This document shows positions 17,078 to 25,245 of a stretch of DNA of 64,000 bases, in pieces (the stretch's first letter is position 1; every line of letters starts with the position of its first letter). Location of the stretch: assembly GCA_016717225.1 (NCBI GenBank), contig JADKGB010000037.1, positions 62,001-126,000 on the forward strand, read 5' to 3'. The notes below the pieces were generated by a model, which worked only from the letters and a program-made list of their open reading frames with translations, was not told the DNA's origin and ran no database searches. The translations under genes were made by a program, and so were the position numbers. The DNA comes from Flavobacteriales bacterium. Its GTDB lineage: Bacteria > Bacteroidota > Bacteroidia > Flavobacteriales_F > PHOS-HE28.

Positions 17078-18670
17078 CTACTCTTCGAACCCCCCTGCCT
17101 CAAATGGCGGCGGTAGCTTCTCATCACCCAGCTTCACCTCGGCGCCGTTCTTGTACTTGATGGTCAGTATCAGTGCCCCAATTTCATCGTAGTAATTGAA
17201 ATCGCCCTGTTGAAGGCCTGCCGTATAACGTCCCTCCAATTTCAGCTCACCGTTCGGCCACCACCAGCGATGCTTTCCATTGGGCTCGCCATTCACGAAG
17301 CTCCCAACGAAATTGCGTTTGCCATTAGCGTATGTAGACACCCATTCTCCATCCTTCTGTCCATCCTTGTACACCCCAACTTCTTTGTGATCTCCCACTT
17401 CGTAGAGCCACTTACCATCCTTCATACCATCGATATACTCGCCCTTGGTGATCACGGCGCCGGTGGTATCATACTCAACGGAGGTGCCGTCCTCCTTCCC
17501 TTTCCGGTAAAGCTCTTCTCTGTGCCTTGCCCCTCCCGGGAAAAACCACACCCATTCTCCTTGTGGTAGGCCATTCAGATAACCGCCCTTTTGCTCTACT
17601 TCACCCGTGCGCTGATAAAAGGTCCAGAGGCCGTCCTTCTTGCCGTCCTTGTATCCACCCTCGGCGCGCTTCTCACCGGTACTGTGGTATTCTATCCAAT
17701 TCCCCGTTAAGGCACCAACGTCGCTAACTGCACCCTCGCTCATTTTTCGATCACCTTGATAGATAGCGGCCGTTGTCGGCTTTCCTGAACTGTCGAACTC
17801 CCGAAACAGTCCTTCTTTCTTACCCTCCTTGGAATAGCTCCCTATACTGCTGATCTTGCCGCTGCTGTGGTAGGTGTTCTTGATGTTGAGCATCTTCACT
17901 TCCTCAGCATCCTTCTGAACCAGGTCCTGGTCGAATTTCTCCATGGTTTTGAGACCACCGTTCGCATCATATTCCTTGAAAATTCCCTGTCGTTTGTCGT
18001 CTACGAACCTGCCTTCCCACTTGGGTTTGCCATTTGGCCAGTACATGCGCCAAAGACCTTGTCGCCAACCCCGATCATCGTATCGGTTCAACACTTCTTT
18101 TGAGCGCATCAGGCCCGCTCTGAACTCATAAAGTGTGATGATGCGTCCATCCACTTCATATTCGGTCGCCCTACCCTCTTCCTTGCCGTCTTTGAAGGGT
18201 GTTACCAGATGGACCTTCCTATCAGGGTAATACGTGGTGCTTTCGCCATTCTTGACATCATCAGCAAAGATCTCATCCGTCAAGATCGAACCATCTGCAG
18301 CGAACTTGCGCGTGAAGCCGTTCTTCTTGTCCGCCCGGTAATCGATCGTGGTCATCAGTTTTCCATCCGATCCATAGAACTTCCAAGTGCTATCCAACTG
18401 CCAACGTTTCCTGTTGCCTTCACTCTTCAATGTTCCATCCTCGTAGTAGCTTTTCCAATAACCCTCTGGCTTTCCATTCACGAGATAACCTTCGCTGCTG
18501 GTTTTTCCGTTGGCGTAAAGGAAACGCTTGAAACCGTCCTCTACACCCTGCCCACTGCATACCAAAGCAGACAAGATGAACACACAGAGTATTTGTATTC
18601 TAATGTTTTTCAAAGAGGTGTAATGATGTAGTATGTGCAGTTGGATCGGTTGATGAATGGATCCACGCAC
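17078..18670 (-). CDS. Exported MORN_2 repeat protein (YwqK antitoxin-like)
   Basis: A 530-residue protein with an export signal (hydrophobic core near residues 26-38, cleavage near CSGQG) and then about 18 to 20 MORN_2 repeats of 22-24 residues of the form G-K-x-x-G-x-W-x-x-Y-x-x-x-G. Database naming for this repeat is often 'toxin-antitoxin system YwqK family antitoxin', but nothing here shows an antitoxin role and there is no toxin next door. An elongated beta-repeat surface or periplasmic scaffold is more likely. The ATG at 18670 is used because a TACTTTTG box lies 19 nt upstream; a TTG at 18613 would give a shorter signal peptide. The PAS kinase follows on the same strand after 99 nt. 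Confidence 0.8.
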   Translation of the reverse strand: MRGSIHQPIQLHILHHYTSLKNIRIQILCVFILSALVCSGQGVEDGFKRFLYANGKTSSEGYLVNGKPEGYWKSYYEDGTLKSEGNRKRWQLDSTWKFYGSDGKLMTTIDYRADKKNGFTRKFAADGSILTDEIFADDVKNGESTTYYPDRKVHLVTPFKDGKEEGRATEYEVDGRIITLYEFRAGLMRSKEVLNRYDDRGWRQGLWRMYWPNGKPKWEGRFVDDKRQGIFKEYDANGGLKTMEKFDQDLVQKDAEEVKMLNIKNTYHSSGKISSIGSYSKEGKKEGLFREFDSSGKPTTAAIYQGDRKMSEGAVSDVGALTGNWIEYHSTGEKRAEGGYKDGKKDGLWTFYQRTGEVEQKGGYLNGLPQGEWVWFFPGGARHREELYRKGKEDGTSVEYDTTGAVITKGEYIDGMKDGKWLYEVGDHKEVGVYKDGQKDGEWVSTYANGKRNFVGSFVNGEPNGKHRWWWPNGELKLEGRYTAGLQQGDFNYYDEIGALILTIKYKNGAEVKLGDEKLPPPFEAGGFEE

Positions 18671-18689
18671 GCTTGATTTTGTGGGTTTT

Positions 18690-18697
18690 CAAAAGTA
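18690..18697 (-). promoter_or_regulatory. Predicted -7 box of the MORN_2 gene
   Basis: TACTTTTG on the minus strand matches TAnnTTTG and lies 19 nt upstream of the ATG at 18670. A TTG 13 nt further up is closer than usual. Confidence 0.45.
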
Positions 18698-19008
18698 GTT
18701 CACAGGCTATCAACAGTGGTTCACCGAGAAGGTTGCCTACAGAACCACGAAGAGCAAGGGATCGCATCGGTTAATGAACGATCGTTGAATTGCAGATGGT
18801 GTGTTGATCGTTGGATCAATGACAACATTTTTTCGCACTGCGATCGTTAGCTGATAGTTCGCAGAAATACAGCAACTCGACTTGCCGGAACAGAGATGAA
18901 GTTTAAGGGGGACGAATGTCATGTTGATGGAATTATCGTTATCCCGAGTTATTCACCGTTGCAAGCGGATATGCACGATCCGATCGTGTACAGATAGAGG
19001 CGCCCCTC

Positions 19009-19016
19009 TACCTTTG
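19009..19016 (+). promoter_or_regulatory. Predicted -7 box of rpiB-M28 operon
   Basis: TACCTTTG matches TAnnTTTG, 37 nt before the rpiB ATG. The palindrome at 18974-18988 occupies the -33 zone. A GC-rich hairpin (GCCCGCC at 19019-19025 with GGGCGGG at 19038-19044, then TTT) lies in the resulting short leader and could act as an attenuator, though this is weak. Confidence 0.45.
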
Positions 19017-19053
19017 AAGCCCGCCGATCCAAGAACCGGGCGGGTTTGTACAC

Positions 19054-19494
19054 ATGAGGATAAGCTTAGGAAGTGACCATGCAGGATTTGAGTTGAAGCA
19101 AGTGCTCTTGGGGCAATTGGAGGCGAGAGGTATCATAGTGAAGGACTGCGGCACGAAAAGCCTGGCGAGCACCGACTATCCGGACTACGCCCACGCCGTC
19201 GCGACCGACGTAGAAAACAACTCTGCCGATCTGGGTATACTGATCTGTGGAAGCGCGAACGGAGTGAATATCACCGCGAACAAGCACCACGGAGTGAGGT
19301 CCGCGATAGCCTGGACGGAAGAGGTGGCTCATTTGGCGCGCACGCACAATAACGCCAACGTGCTCGCCCTGCCAGCAAGGTTCATTGAAACAGCATCTGC
19401 CATTCGTATCATGGATGCCTTTCTTGAAGCGCGATTCGAAGGGGGACGTCACCAGCGTCGCGTAGAGAAGATCGAGCCGACCCAGGCAAACTAA
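19054..19494 (+). CDS. rpiB: Ribose 5-phosphate isomerase B
   Basis: A 146-residue RpiB, interconverting ribulose 5-phosphate and ribose 5-phosphate in the non-oxidative pentose phosphate pathway. The signatures are GSDHAGFELK at the N-terminus, TDYPDYAHAV, the phosphate and active-site loop ICGSANGVNITANK (Cys near 69), and RTHNNANVLALPARF. Length fits the family. It is the first gene of a two-gene unit with the following M28 peptidase (15 nt gap). Confidence 0.94.
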   Translation: MRISLGSDHAGFELKQVLLGQLEARGIIVKDCGTKSLASTDYPDYAHAVATDVENNSADLGILICGSANGVNITANKHHGVRSAIAWTEEVAHLARTHNNANVLALPARFIETASAIRIMDAFLEARFEGGRHQRRVEKIEPTQAN

Positions 19495-19509
19495 ACCCGA
19501 CCACACCCT

Positions 19510-21087
19510 ATGAGGATCACCTTGCTATTTGCATTCGTACTGTCATTGTGCATCCAGTCCCGCACATGGGCGCAGCAGGACAGCGTGCAAATGCGCTATG
19601 CAGCCACCATCAAACAGGCTGATCTGCGAGAACATCTGGGGGTGTTGGCCAGTGATGAATTTGAGGGGCGAGAAACCGGGATGAAGGGTCAGAAAATGGC
19701 GGCGGAGTATATCCGGACGCACTTCATGGAATTTGGTATACCCCCTGTTCCGGAAGCCGAAGCGAAGGGACTTCTAAGGGGCTACGAACAATCGTACCCA
19801 TTGGAACTCTCCAGGCCCGGTGGTATTTCGTTGATGGTGGATGGAAGGCCGATCGGCTTCATGCAGGACTTTTTCTACTTCAGTGAGAAACTGCAGGAGG
19901 ACCGGGAGACACCGGAGATCATGTATGCTGGTTTTGGGAACAAGGGGAATGGTCTTGATGACTATGTGGGCTGGGACGCCACCGGAAAGACGGTCCTTGT
20001 TCTGCAGGACAATGCCGGCGGTGTGGGGGCCAGGGACCGGCCCTCGTCAGACTTCTTTCAACAACTAACGCGGAAGGCGAACGCCGCGGAAGCCGCGGGT
20101 GCCCGTGTGTTGCTTATTGCAAGCGCTGATGCTCACGAAATGATGTTGCAGTATGCCCACTATATCACCTCGCCACGTATGAAGTTGGGCGGCGAGATCA
20201 AGGATGAGGAGAAAAAGAAACCCGGTATCCAAACCATCATTATAGACAAGCCAACTGCCGAGACCATCTTGAAACGTGGTGGGCTGACTTGGAAAAAAGC
20301 AATTCGCAAAGCACACAAGCCCGCACGGGTGATCCCCTGTGTTTTCGTCGCCAAATACGTTTCAGGTCAGGAATATTTGCAAGGTGAGAACATCTTGGGT
20401 TATGTGGAAGGAACCGACAAGAAGGAAGAGTTGGTGGTGATCACCGCACACTATGACCATATCGGAATGAACAAAGAAGATGTTTATAACGGTGCGGACG
20501 ATGATGGGTCTGGCACAGTCGCGGTGATGGAGATGGCCCAAGCATTCGCACAAGCGAAGAAGGAAGGACACGGGCCCCGACGCAGTATGCTCTTCATGCC
20601 CGTTAGCGGAGAAGAGAAGGGGCTGCTTGGTAGCGAATGGTATAGTGAGCATCCTGTGTTCCCGCTGGAGAACACAGTTGCGGACCTCAATATCGACATG
20701 ATCGGCAGAACGGATTCCGCGCATGCGAATTCACCCCCATTCGTTTACATCATCGGTAGTGACCGGCTAAGCAGTGAATTACACCGGATAAATGTGCTGG
20801 CGAACGACACATACACCAAGCTGGACCTGGACAACACGTTCAACGACGAGAATGACCCCAATCGATTCTACTACAGAAGTGACCACTACAATTTCGCCAA
20901 GCATGGCATTCCGGTGATATTCTATTTCAACGGTGTTCATGAGGATTACCACCAGCCCGGGGATGAAGTTCAAAAGATCCGGTTCGACTTATTGGAACAG
21001 CGTGCTCGACTGGTGTTCCATACGGCATGGGAGTTAGCCAACCGCGAGCAGCGCATCATGGTGGATAAGCCGATGCCCAAGGAGTAA
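19510..21087 (+). CDS. Secreted M28 metallopeptidase
   Basis: A 525-residue zinc peptidase with a signal peptide ending near residue 21 (TWAQQ). A PA-like insert lies near residues 155-210 (AAEAAGARVLLIAS), and the catalytic core starts around 295. Zinc and catalytic residues are in HYDHIGM (His near 313), GADDDGSG (Asp), SGEEKGLLGS (Glu pair near 366), NIDMIGR (Asp) and HEDYHQPGDE (His near 480). It differs clearly from the M28 protein at 6018, so it is a paralogue, not a recent duplicate. Likely a periplasmic or outer-surface aminopeptidase supplying amino acids. Why it shares a transcript with rpiB is unclear. Confidence 0.9.
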   Translation: MRITLLFAFVLSLCIQSRTWAQQDSVQMRYAATIKQADLREHLGVLASDEFEGRETGMKGQKMAAEYIRTHFMEFGIPPVPEAEAKGLLRGYEQSYPLELSRPGGISLMVDGRPIGFMQDFFYFSEKLQEDRETPEIMYAGFGNKGNGLDDYVGWDATGKTVLVLQDNAGGVGARDRPSSDFFQQLTRKANAAEAAGARVLLIASADAHEMMLQYAHYITSPRMKLGGEIKDEEKKKPGIQTIIIDKPTAETILKRGGLTWKKAIRKAHKPARVIPCVFVAKYVSGQEYLQGENILGYVEGTDKKEELVVITAHYDHIGMNKEDVYNGADDDGSGTVAVMEMAQAFAQAKKEGHGPRRSMLFMPVSGEEKGLLGSEWYSEHPVFPLENTVADLNIDMIGRTDSAHANSPPFVYIIGSDRLSSELHRINVLANDTYTKLDLDNTFNDENDPNRFYYRSDHYNFAKHGIPVIFYFNGVHEDYHQPGDEVQKIRFDLLEQRARLVFHTAWELANREQRIMVDKPMPKE

Positions 21088-21117
21088 TTCCCAGGGCCGA
21101 CCGTGCCGGCGGGTTGG

Positions 21118-22392
21118 TCAGGCGGTCTTCTTCGCTAAGGCTGGCTCGGCCAATAATTGCTCGAGAAAAGCACGCAAATTGCGTTTGTAGTTCTCGTAAT
21201 GCCCCCCCGTACTTGGGCCATAGAAACCGGTACGGATCCGTCGAACAGTGCCTTTTCGGTCAATGAAAATGCACGTAGGGTAGCTCATGATATGGTTGAG
21301 GAACGGCAGTTTTTGAGCGGCCAGTTCTTTCTGCGAATCACCCGCGTACAAAAGGTCATAGTGCACATCGAGTTTTTCACGGAATCTTTTCAGGGCAGAC
21401 ACGGCTTTCGCTGGATCCTCATAACGCTCGAAAGCAACGGCTATCACATCCAATCCTTGATCGTGGTAATCGGAAAACATTTCATCGAGCAACAGTGTCT
21501 CATCCACACAATTCGGACACCAACTACCCATGACCTGAACCATCAACACATGCTCGTTGAATCGTTCATCCTTCGGCGAAACACTGTCCCCGTCAATACT
21601 GGGAAAGCGGAAGTCAACCATGTTATAACCCTCCTTCAGTGTTGTAAGTGAGTCGGGGTCGCGAAGCGCGAAGCCTGGATGCTTCCATGCAATGAACGGC
21701 TCTTGCCAGTGGTTCCCACTCCAATAGCGGCCACGGAGTGTATCGCCGTCCAAGTGAGCGGCAAAAAGAAAAGCATGTGAGCCATCAAAACAGGAAAGGA
21801 ACAAAGAGTCACCCTTGGTTTTTCCCTCCAAATAGCGGTAGTCCCCGGTCTCTGTACAGAAGGTGCCAGAGGCAATACCATTCTCGACATTGAACAGGCC
21901 TAGCGCGGCGTATTGGTCCGTTGTGCCCGGGCTGAACTGTGCTTCCCAGTCCCCTGAAAGAGAAAGGCGACCGTCTTCATTTCCAGGGAAGCGGCTGGAC
22001 GAATTCGCCACGGCGCGGAAAGGGACCAGATAGTCTGGACCCTTCAAGTAGTTATGCCAGGATCCCGTGATCACGCTATCGCCCAGGACCGCCCCAACGA
22101 ATTCCGAATCGAACAAAGGCATACGCATGCGAACAGAATCCCCATGGAATACAATATCGTCCAAGATTATTTTCTCTTCCCCATTATGCACGGTCATAGA
22201 CCACCCCGAACTGTCCTTGTTGATATCAAAGAGAAAGGGAAGGATCAACGACTTGTGTGCCTTTGGGTCAGAGATGTCCAGCTCCATGCGCCATGTGCCC
22301 TGCCTCAGGTGGTCCACAACCGGTCCCGGTTCGGTGTTATAGCAGCCACCAAGAAGCAAAGCGGCCCAGAACAGAAGGAAATAATACTTCAT
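21118..22392 (-). CDS. TlpA-like thioredoxin-fold lipoprotein
   Basis: A 424-residue lipoprotein (lipobox LLGGC, Cys near residue 17). The first 260 residues are beta-rich with no enzyme signature, a common N-terminal module in Bacteroidota thiol-disulfide proteins. The C-terminal domain (about 265-410) is a TlpA/ResA thioredoxin fold with the redox motif WCPNC near residue 300 and a cis-Pro region (MSYPTCIFID). It probably reduces or exchanges disulfides outside the inner membrane, facing the periplasm. A TAACTTCG box 10 nt upstream of the ATG is the likely -7 element. Confidence 0.86.
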   Translation of the reverse strand: MKYYFLLFWAALLLGGCYNTEPGPVVDHLRQGTWRMELDISDPKAHKSLILPFLFDINKDSSGWSMTVHNGEEKIILDDIVFHGDSVRMRMPLFDSEFVGAVLGDSVITGSWHNYLKGPDYLVPFRAVANSSSRFPGNEDGRLSLSGDWEAQFSPGTTDQYAALGLFNVENGIASGTFCTETGDYRYLEGKTKGDSLFLSCFDGSHAFLFAAHLDGDTLRGRYWSGNHWQEPFIAWKHPGFALRDPDSLTTLKEGYNMVDFRFPSIDGDSVSPKDERFNEHVLMVQVMGSWCPNCVDETLLLDEMFSDYHDQGLDVIAVAFERYEDPAKAVSALKRFREKLDVHYDLLYAGDSQKELAAQKLPFLNHIMSYPTCIFIDRKGTVRRIRTGFYGPSTGGHYENYKRNLRAFLEQLLAEPALAKKTA

Positions 22393-22402
22393 GGAATATT
22401 GG

Positions 22403-22410
22403 CGAAGTTA
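22403..22410 (-). promoter_or_regulatory. Predicted -7 box of the TlpA-like gene
   Basis: TAACTTCG on the minus strand, 10 nt upstream of the ATG, implies a leader of only a few bases. No -33 TTG was seen at 18 nt. Confidence 0.4.
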
Positions 22411-22465
22411 TCCGTGGTCGTTTGACGAACCGGACATGTTCGGCGGACCCTTGGGAGCTTGCGGT

Positions 22466-24022
22466 TCAGATGTCGAACTTGATACCCTGTGCGAGAGGCA
22501 ATGACTTGCCGTAGTTGATGGTATTGGTCTGGCGGCGCATGTATGCTTTCCATGCATCACTACCACTCTCGCGCCCACCGCCGGTTTCTTTTTCGCCACC
22601 AAACGCCCCTCCGATCTCAGCGCCGCTTGTTCCAATGTTCACGTTGGCGATCCCACAATCACTTCCGGCAACACTCAGGAATCGTTCTGCTTCGCGCATG
22701 TCAGTTGTCATAATGCTGCTGCTCAATCCCTGCTTCACATTGTTCTGGATGGCGATAGCGTTGGTGACGTCTCCGGTGTATCTCAAAAGGTAAAGAATAG
22801 GCGCGAAGGTTTCTTCCTGAACGATATGCATTGCGGGCTCCGCTTCGATAATAGCGGGTTTAACATAGCAGCCACTCTCATACCCGGCACCGGTCAGTAC
22901 CCCTCCCTCAACCAAGCTAGTACCGCCCTGACGGTGTGCTTCGTTAAGGGCCTTGTTATAAAGGTCGACCGCCAATTGGTCGATCAATGGTCCAACATGG
23001 TTGTTCTCGTCGAGTGGATCCCCTATGTGTAACTGGGAATAGGCCTTTACCAGCTTTTGCTTGAAGGTTTCGTAAACACTTTCGTGAATGATCAAGCGCC
23101 TGGTTGTGGTGCATCGCTGACCAGCGGTTCCTACGGCACCGAACAACGCCGCACGTAGGGCAATATCAAGGTCGGCCTTCTCCGATACGATGATCGCGTT
23201 GTTGCCGCCGAGCTCCAGCAATGCGCGCCCAAGTCGTTGACCCAGCGCGGCGCCTACGGCCTTTCCCATGCGAGTACTGCCTGTTGCGCTTACCAGGGGA
23301 ATTCGGGCATCATTAGCCAGCCACTCCCCCACCTCACGGCCGCCGTTCATGATCACACTAACACCCTCGGGCACGCTGTTGCGCTTGAATACTTCTGCTG
23401 TTATGTGTTGACAAACCACACTACAAAGCGGGGTTTTTTCACTCGGCTTCCAAATGCAGACGTCTCCGGCAACCCAAGCTAGTGCGGTGTTCCAGCTCCA
23501 CACGGCAACGGGGAAGTTGAACGCGGTAATGATGCCCACCAACCCAAGTGCATGCCATTGCTCGTACATGCGGTGTTCTGGTCGCTCGCTATGCATAGTA
23601 AGGCCATGCAATTGGCGGGATAGACCCACTGCGAAATCACAGATATCGATCATTTCCTGCACCTCTCCCAAGCCCTCTTGGTAGCTCTTGCCCATTTCAT
23701 AACTCACGAGCTTACCGAGCGCTGCTTTGTGAGCGCGCAATTCTTCGCCGATCTGGCGTACGACCTCGCCTCGTCTTGGCGCAGGCCACATCCGCCACTC
23801 TTCGAAACCCTTCTGTGCGGTAGTTATAGACTGGTCATATTCAATTCTGGACGCGCCCCTCACTGTGCCGATCAGCGCTCCGTCCACAGGTGAGTGGGAC
23901 ATGATGGTCTCGCCCTCCCCCCTGCTCCATTTGCTGCCGGTCGAAACCCCCGAACACTCTTCTGTGATATTCCATTCTTTGAGAATGTCGGCGATACGCG
24001 AAGGGGTGGTTAGGGTAGGCAT
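22466..24022 (-). CDS. Aldehyde dehydrogenase, antiquitin (ALDH7) type
   Basis: A 518-residue NAD(P)-dependent aldehyde dehydrogenase. The family core is complete: FNFPVAVWSWN, KPSEKTPL, GSTRMGK (cofactor loop), LELGGNNA with the general-base Glu, and the catalytic Cys in GTAGQRCTTTRR near residue 300. The GQRCTTTRR and GGEKETGGGRESGSDAW segments point to the ALDH7/antiquitin group, which oxidises alpha-aminoadipate semialdehyde in lysine breakdown; lysine-pathway genes are not adjacent, so the substrate is inferred. ATG 24022 is chosen because a TACCTTCG promoter box at 24078-24071 falls inside the longer open frame (to 24097). Confidence 0.9.
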   Translation of the reverse strand: MPTLTTPSRIADILKEWNITEECSGVSTGSKWSRGEGETIMSHSPVDGALIGTVRGASRIEYDQSITTAQKGFEEWRMWPAPRRGEVVRQIGEELRAHKAALGKLVSYEMGKSYQEGLGEVQEMIDICDFAVGLSRQLHGLTMHSERPEHRMYEQWHALGLVGIITAFNFPVAVWSWNTALAWVAGDVCIWKPSEKTPLCSVVCQHITAEVFKRNSVPEGVSVIMNGGREVGEWLANDARIPLVSATGSTRMGKAVGAALGQRLGRALLELGGNNAIIVSEKADLDIALRAALFGAVGTAGQRCTTTRRLIIHESVYETFKQKLVKAYSQLHIGDPLDENNHVGPLIDQLAVDLYNKALNEAHRQGGTSLVEGGVLTGAGYESGCYVKPAIIEAEPAMHIVQEETFAPILYLLRYTGDVTNAIAIQNNVKQGLSSSIMTTDMREAERFLSVAGSDCGIANVNIGTSGAEIGGAFGGEKETGGGRESGSDAWKAYMRRQTNTINYGKSLPLAQGIKFDI

Positions 24023-24070
24023 GAAAGTGGATTTTTGGAAGCGCGGTGGTCGGGGCGGAAAAAAGGGCCG

Positions 24071-24097
24071 CGAAGGTAGTTCTGTCGTTGGTTTCAA
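24071..24097 (-). promoter_or_regulatory. Predicted promoter of the ALDH gene
   Basis: On the minus strand TTG (24097-24095), a 16-nt spacer and TACCTTCG (24078-24071) lie about 48 nt upstream of ATG 24022. Confidence 0.45.
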
Positions 24098-24326
24098 CCG
24101 GGCAGGGGTCCTTGTGTCTAACGAGGGTTGGTGCTGGCTTTTTTTAAGGCGATCGCCTCATTGTGCGCGAAACGGATACTAACTGCATGATTATCAGGGG
24201 ATGTGGTTTGAAAACCGCATCGACTATTTTCCTTCTATTTACGCCACAAACCCCATCTGCGCCAACCCGCATTGCCAGAATCGATAAAGAGCCCGGCAAA
24301 AGGAACAAAACAGGCCCTCTTGTGCT

Positions 24327-25229
24327 TTATCGCTTTTGTGCGAAGTAGAGGGAGCTCGAAGTGGGCCTCGATGAGAAGATCGCCACAAGGTTTGACAGGA
24401 GACCCATGAAGATACCCGTGATCATGGCAACACCCTGGGGGGCCCCACGGTAACGTTCACTGAGAATACTGACATAGGCAGCATCGAACCACATGCGCCT
24501 TGTGTTGACGAGTTGAAATCCGTGATCAGAAAGCAAGCGGCTCATATCTCGTCGGCGAAAGTGGAATAAATGTCTAGGGGCGTCATATGCCGCCCAATTG
24601 GTTCGATAATATTGTGCATCCCAACTTTCTCTATCTGGCACAGCGATTACCAGTAACCCGCCAGCCATCATTCGTGCGTGGAGTTTGTCTAGTGTGCCGT
24701 TCAGGTCATAGATGTGTTCTAGCACATGCCAAAGGGTGATGATCTCAAACTGCCCGTTTGCGGGAATCTGGTCGATATCGGGGACAACATCCAGTGTGTG
24801 GTTGTGGATAGCTTGTTCCCGCGCGGTACCGCTGGGTTCAATGCCTTGTGTGCTGTATCTTTTGCGCTTTAGGTATGCAAGGAACTCCCCAGTACCACAA
24901 CCCATATCAAGCGCTTTGCCTTGGTGCTTGTATTTGGCGATTTGCTTGTGTTTGGTTTGTATCGCCCACCTTCTTACGAATTGGTATGCGCGGTCTTGAA
25001 GGCTCGTTGATGTGTTGGTGTGGGATATGTAGTTCGTGGATTCGTAGTACGCCCCAATGCGTGAAGCTGCTGGTCTGGGATTGGTTGCGCAGAAGCCGCA
25101 TCCCTTGCATGTTGTCAGGCTGAAGGATTCATGACTAACTGATTGGTCAATGACCGAAAACAGTGGCGTGAAGGCGCTCGACCCACAAATGGGACAAGAG
25201 GTAAGGGGGTCGAGGTGCGTTTGTTCCAC
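24327..25229 (-). CDS. Class I SAM-dependent methyltransferase with zinc-ribbon N-terminus
   Basis: A 300-residue protein. A CPICG...CKGCGF pair (about residues 12-47) suggests a zinc-binding ribbon. The Rossmann methyltransferase domain follows, with SAM motif I ALDMGCGTGEFLAYL near residue 108 and LWHVLEHIYD near 167. A hydrophobic stretch near 268-285 could anchor it to the membrane. Such proteins often act on surface glycans or lipids, but the substrate is unknown. The only reasonable start is a GTG at 25229, which lies inside a parS copy (25222-25237). It follows mnmG by 16 nt on the same strand, an arrangement I recall from other Bacteroidota. Confidence 0.85.
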   Translation of the reverse strand: MEQTHLDPLTSCPICGSSAFTPLFSVIDQSVSHESFSLTTCKGCGFCATNPRPAASRIGAYYESTNYISHTNTSTSLQDRAYQFVRRWAIQTKHKQIAKYKHQGKALDMGCGTGEFLAYLKRKRYSTQGIEPSGTAREQAIHNHTLDVVPDIDQIPANGQFEIITLWHVLEHIYDLNGTLDKLHARMMAGGLLVIAVPDRESWDAQYYRTNWAAYDAPRHLFHFRRRDMSRLLSDHGFQLVNTRRMWFDAAYVSILSERYRGAPQGVAMITGIFMGLLSNLVAIFSSRPTSSSLYFAQKR

Positions 25230-25237
25230 GTGGAACG
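25222..25237. promoter_or_regulatory. parS site 1 (ParB centromere site)
   Basis: TGTTCCACGTGGAACG contains the perfect 14-nt palindrome GTTCCACGTGGAAC, the sequence ParB recognises at chromosome origins (compare Pseudomonas parS). It overlaps the GTG start of the methyltransferase gene. All three copies share the 19-mer TGTTCCACGTGGAACGATC. Confidence 0.8.
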
Positions 25238-25245
25238 ATCGAAGA

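Larger units (their letters stand above)
18671..19053. other. Divergent intergenic region with GATCGTT repeats and a palindrome
   Basis: These 383 bases between the MORN_2 gene and rpiB contain no believable open frame. The motif GATCGTT occurs at 18781, 18807 and 18843. A perfect 15-nt palindrome, CACGATC-c-GATCGTG, lies at 18974-18988, and a -7 box of rpiB at 19009-19016. Both promoters of the divergent genes are probably here, and the GATCG-containing repeats could be operators. Confidence 0.5.

Noticed and set aside
17078..18670. MORN_2 gene as a true antitoxin
   Set aside because: The YwqK antitoxin label is a database name; there is no toxin gene beside it and the protein is exported.
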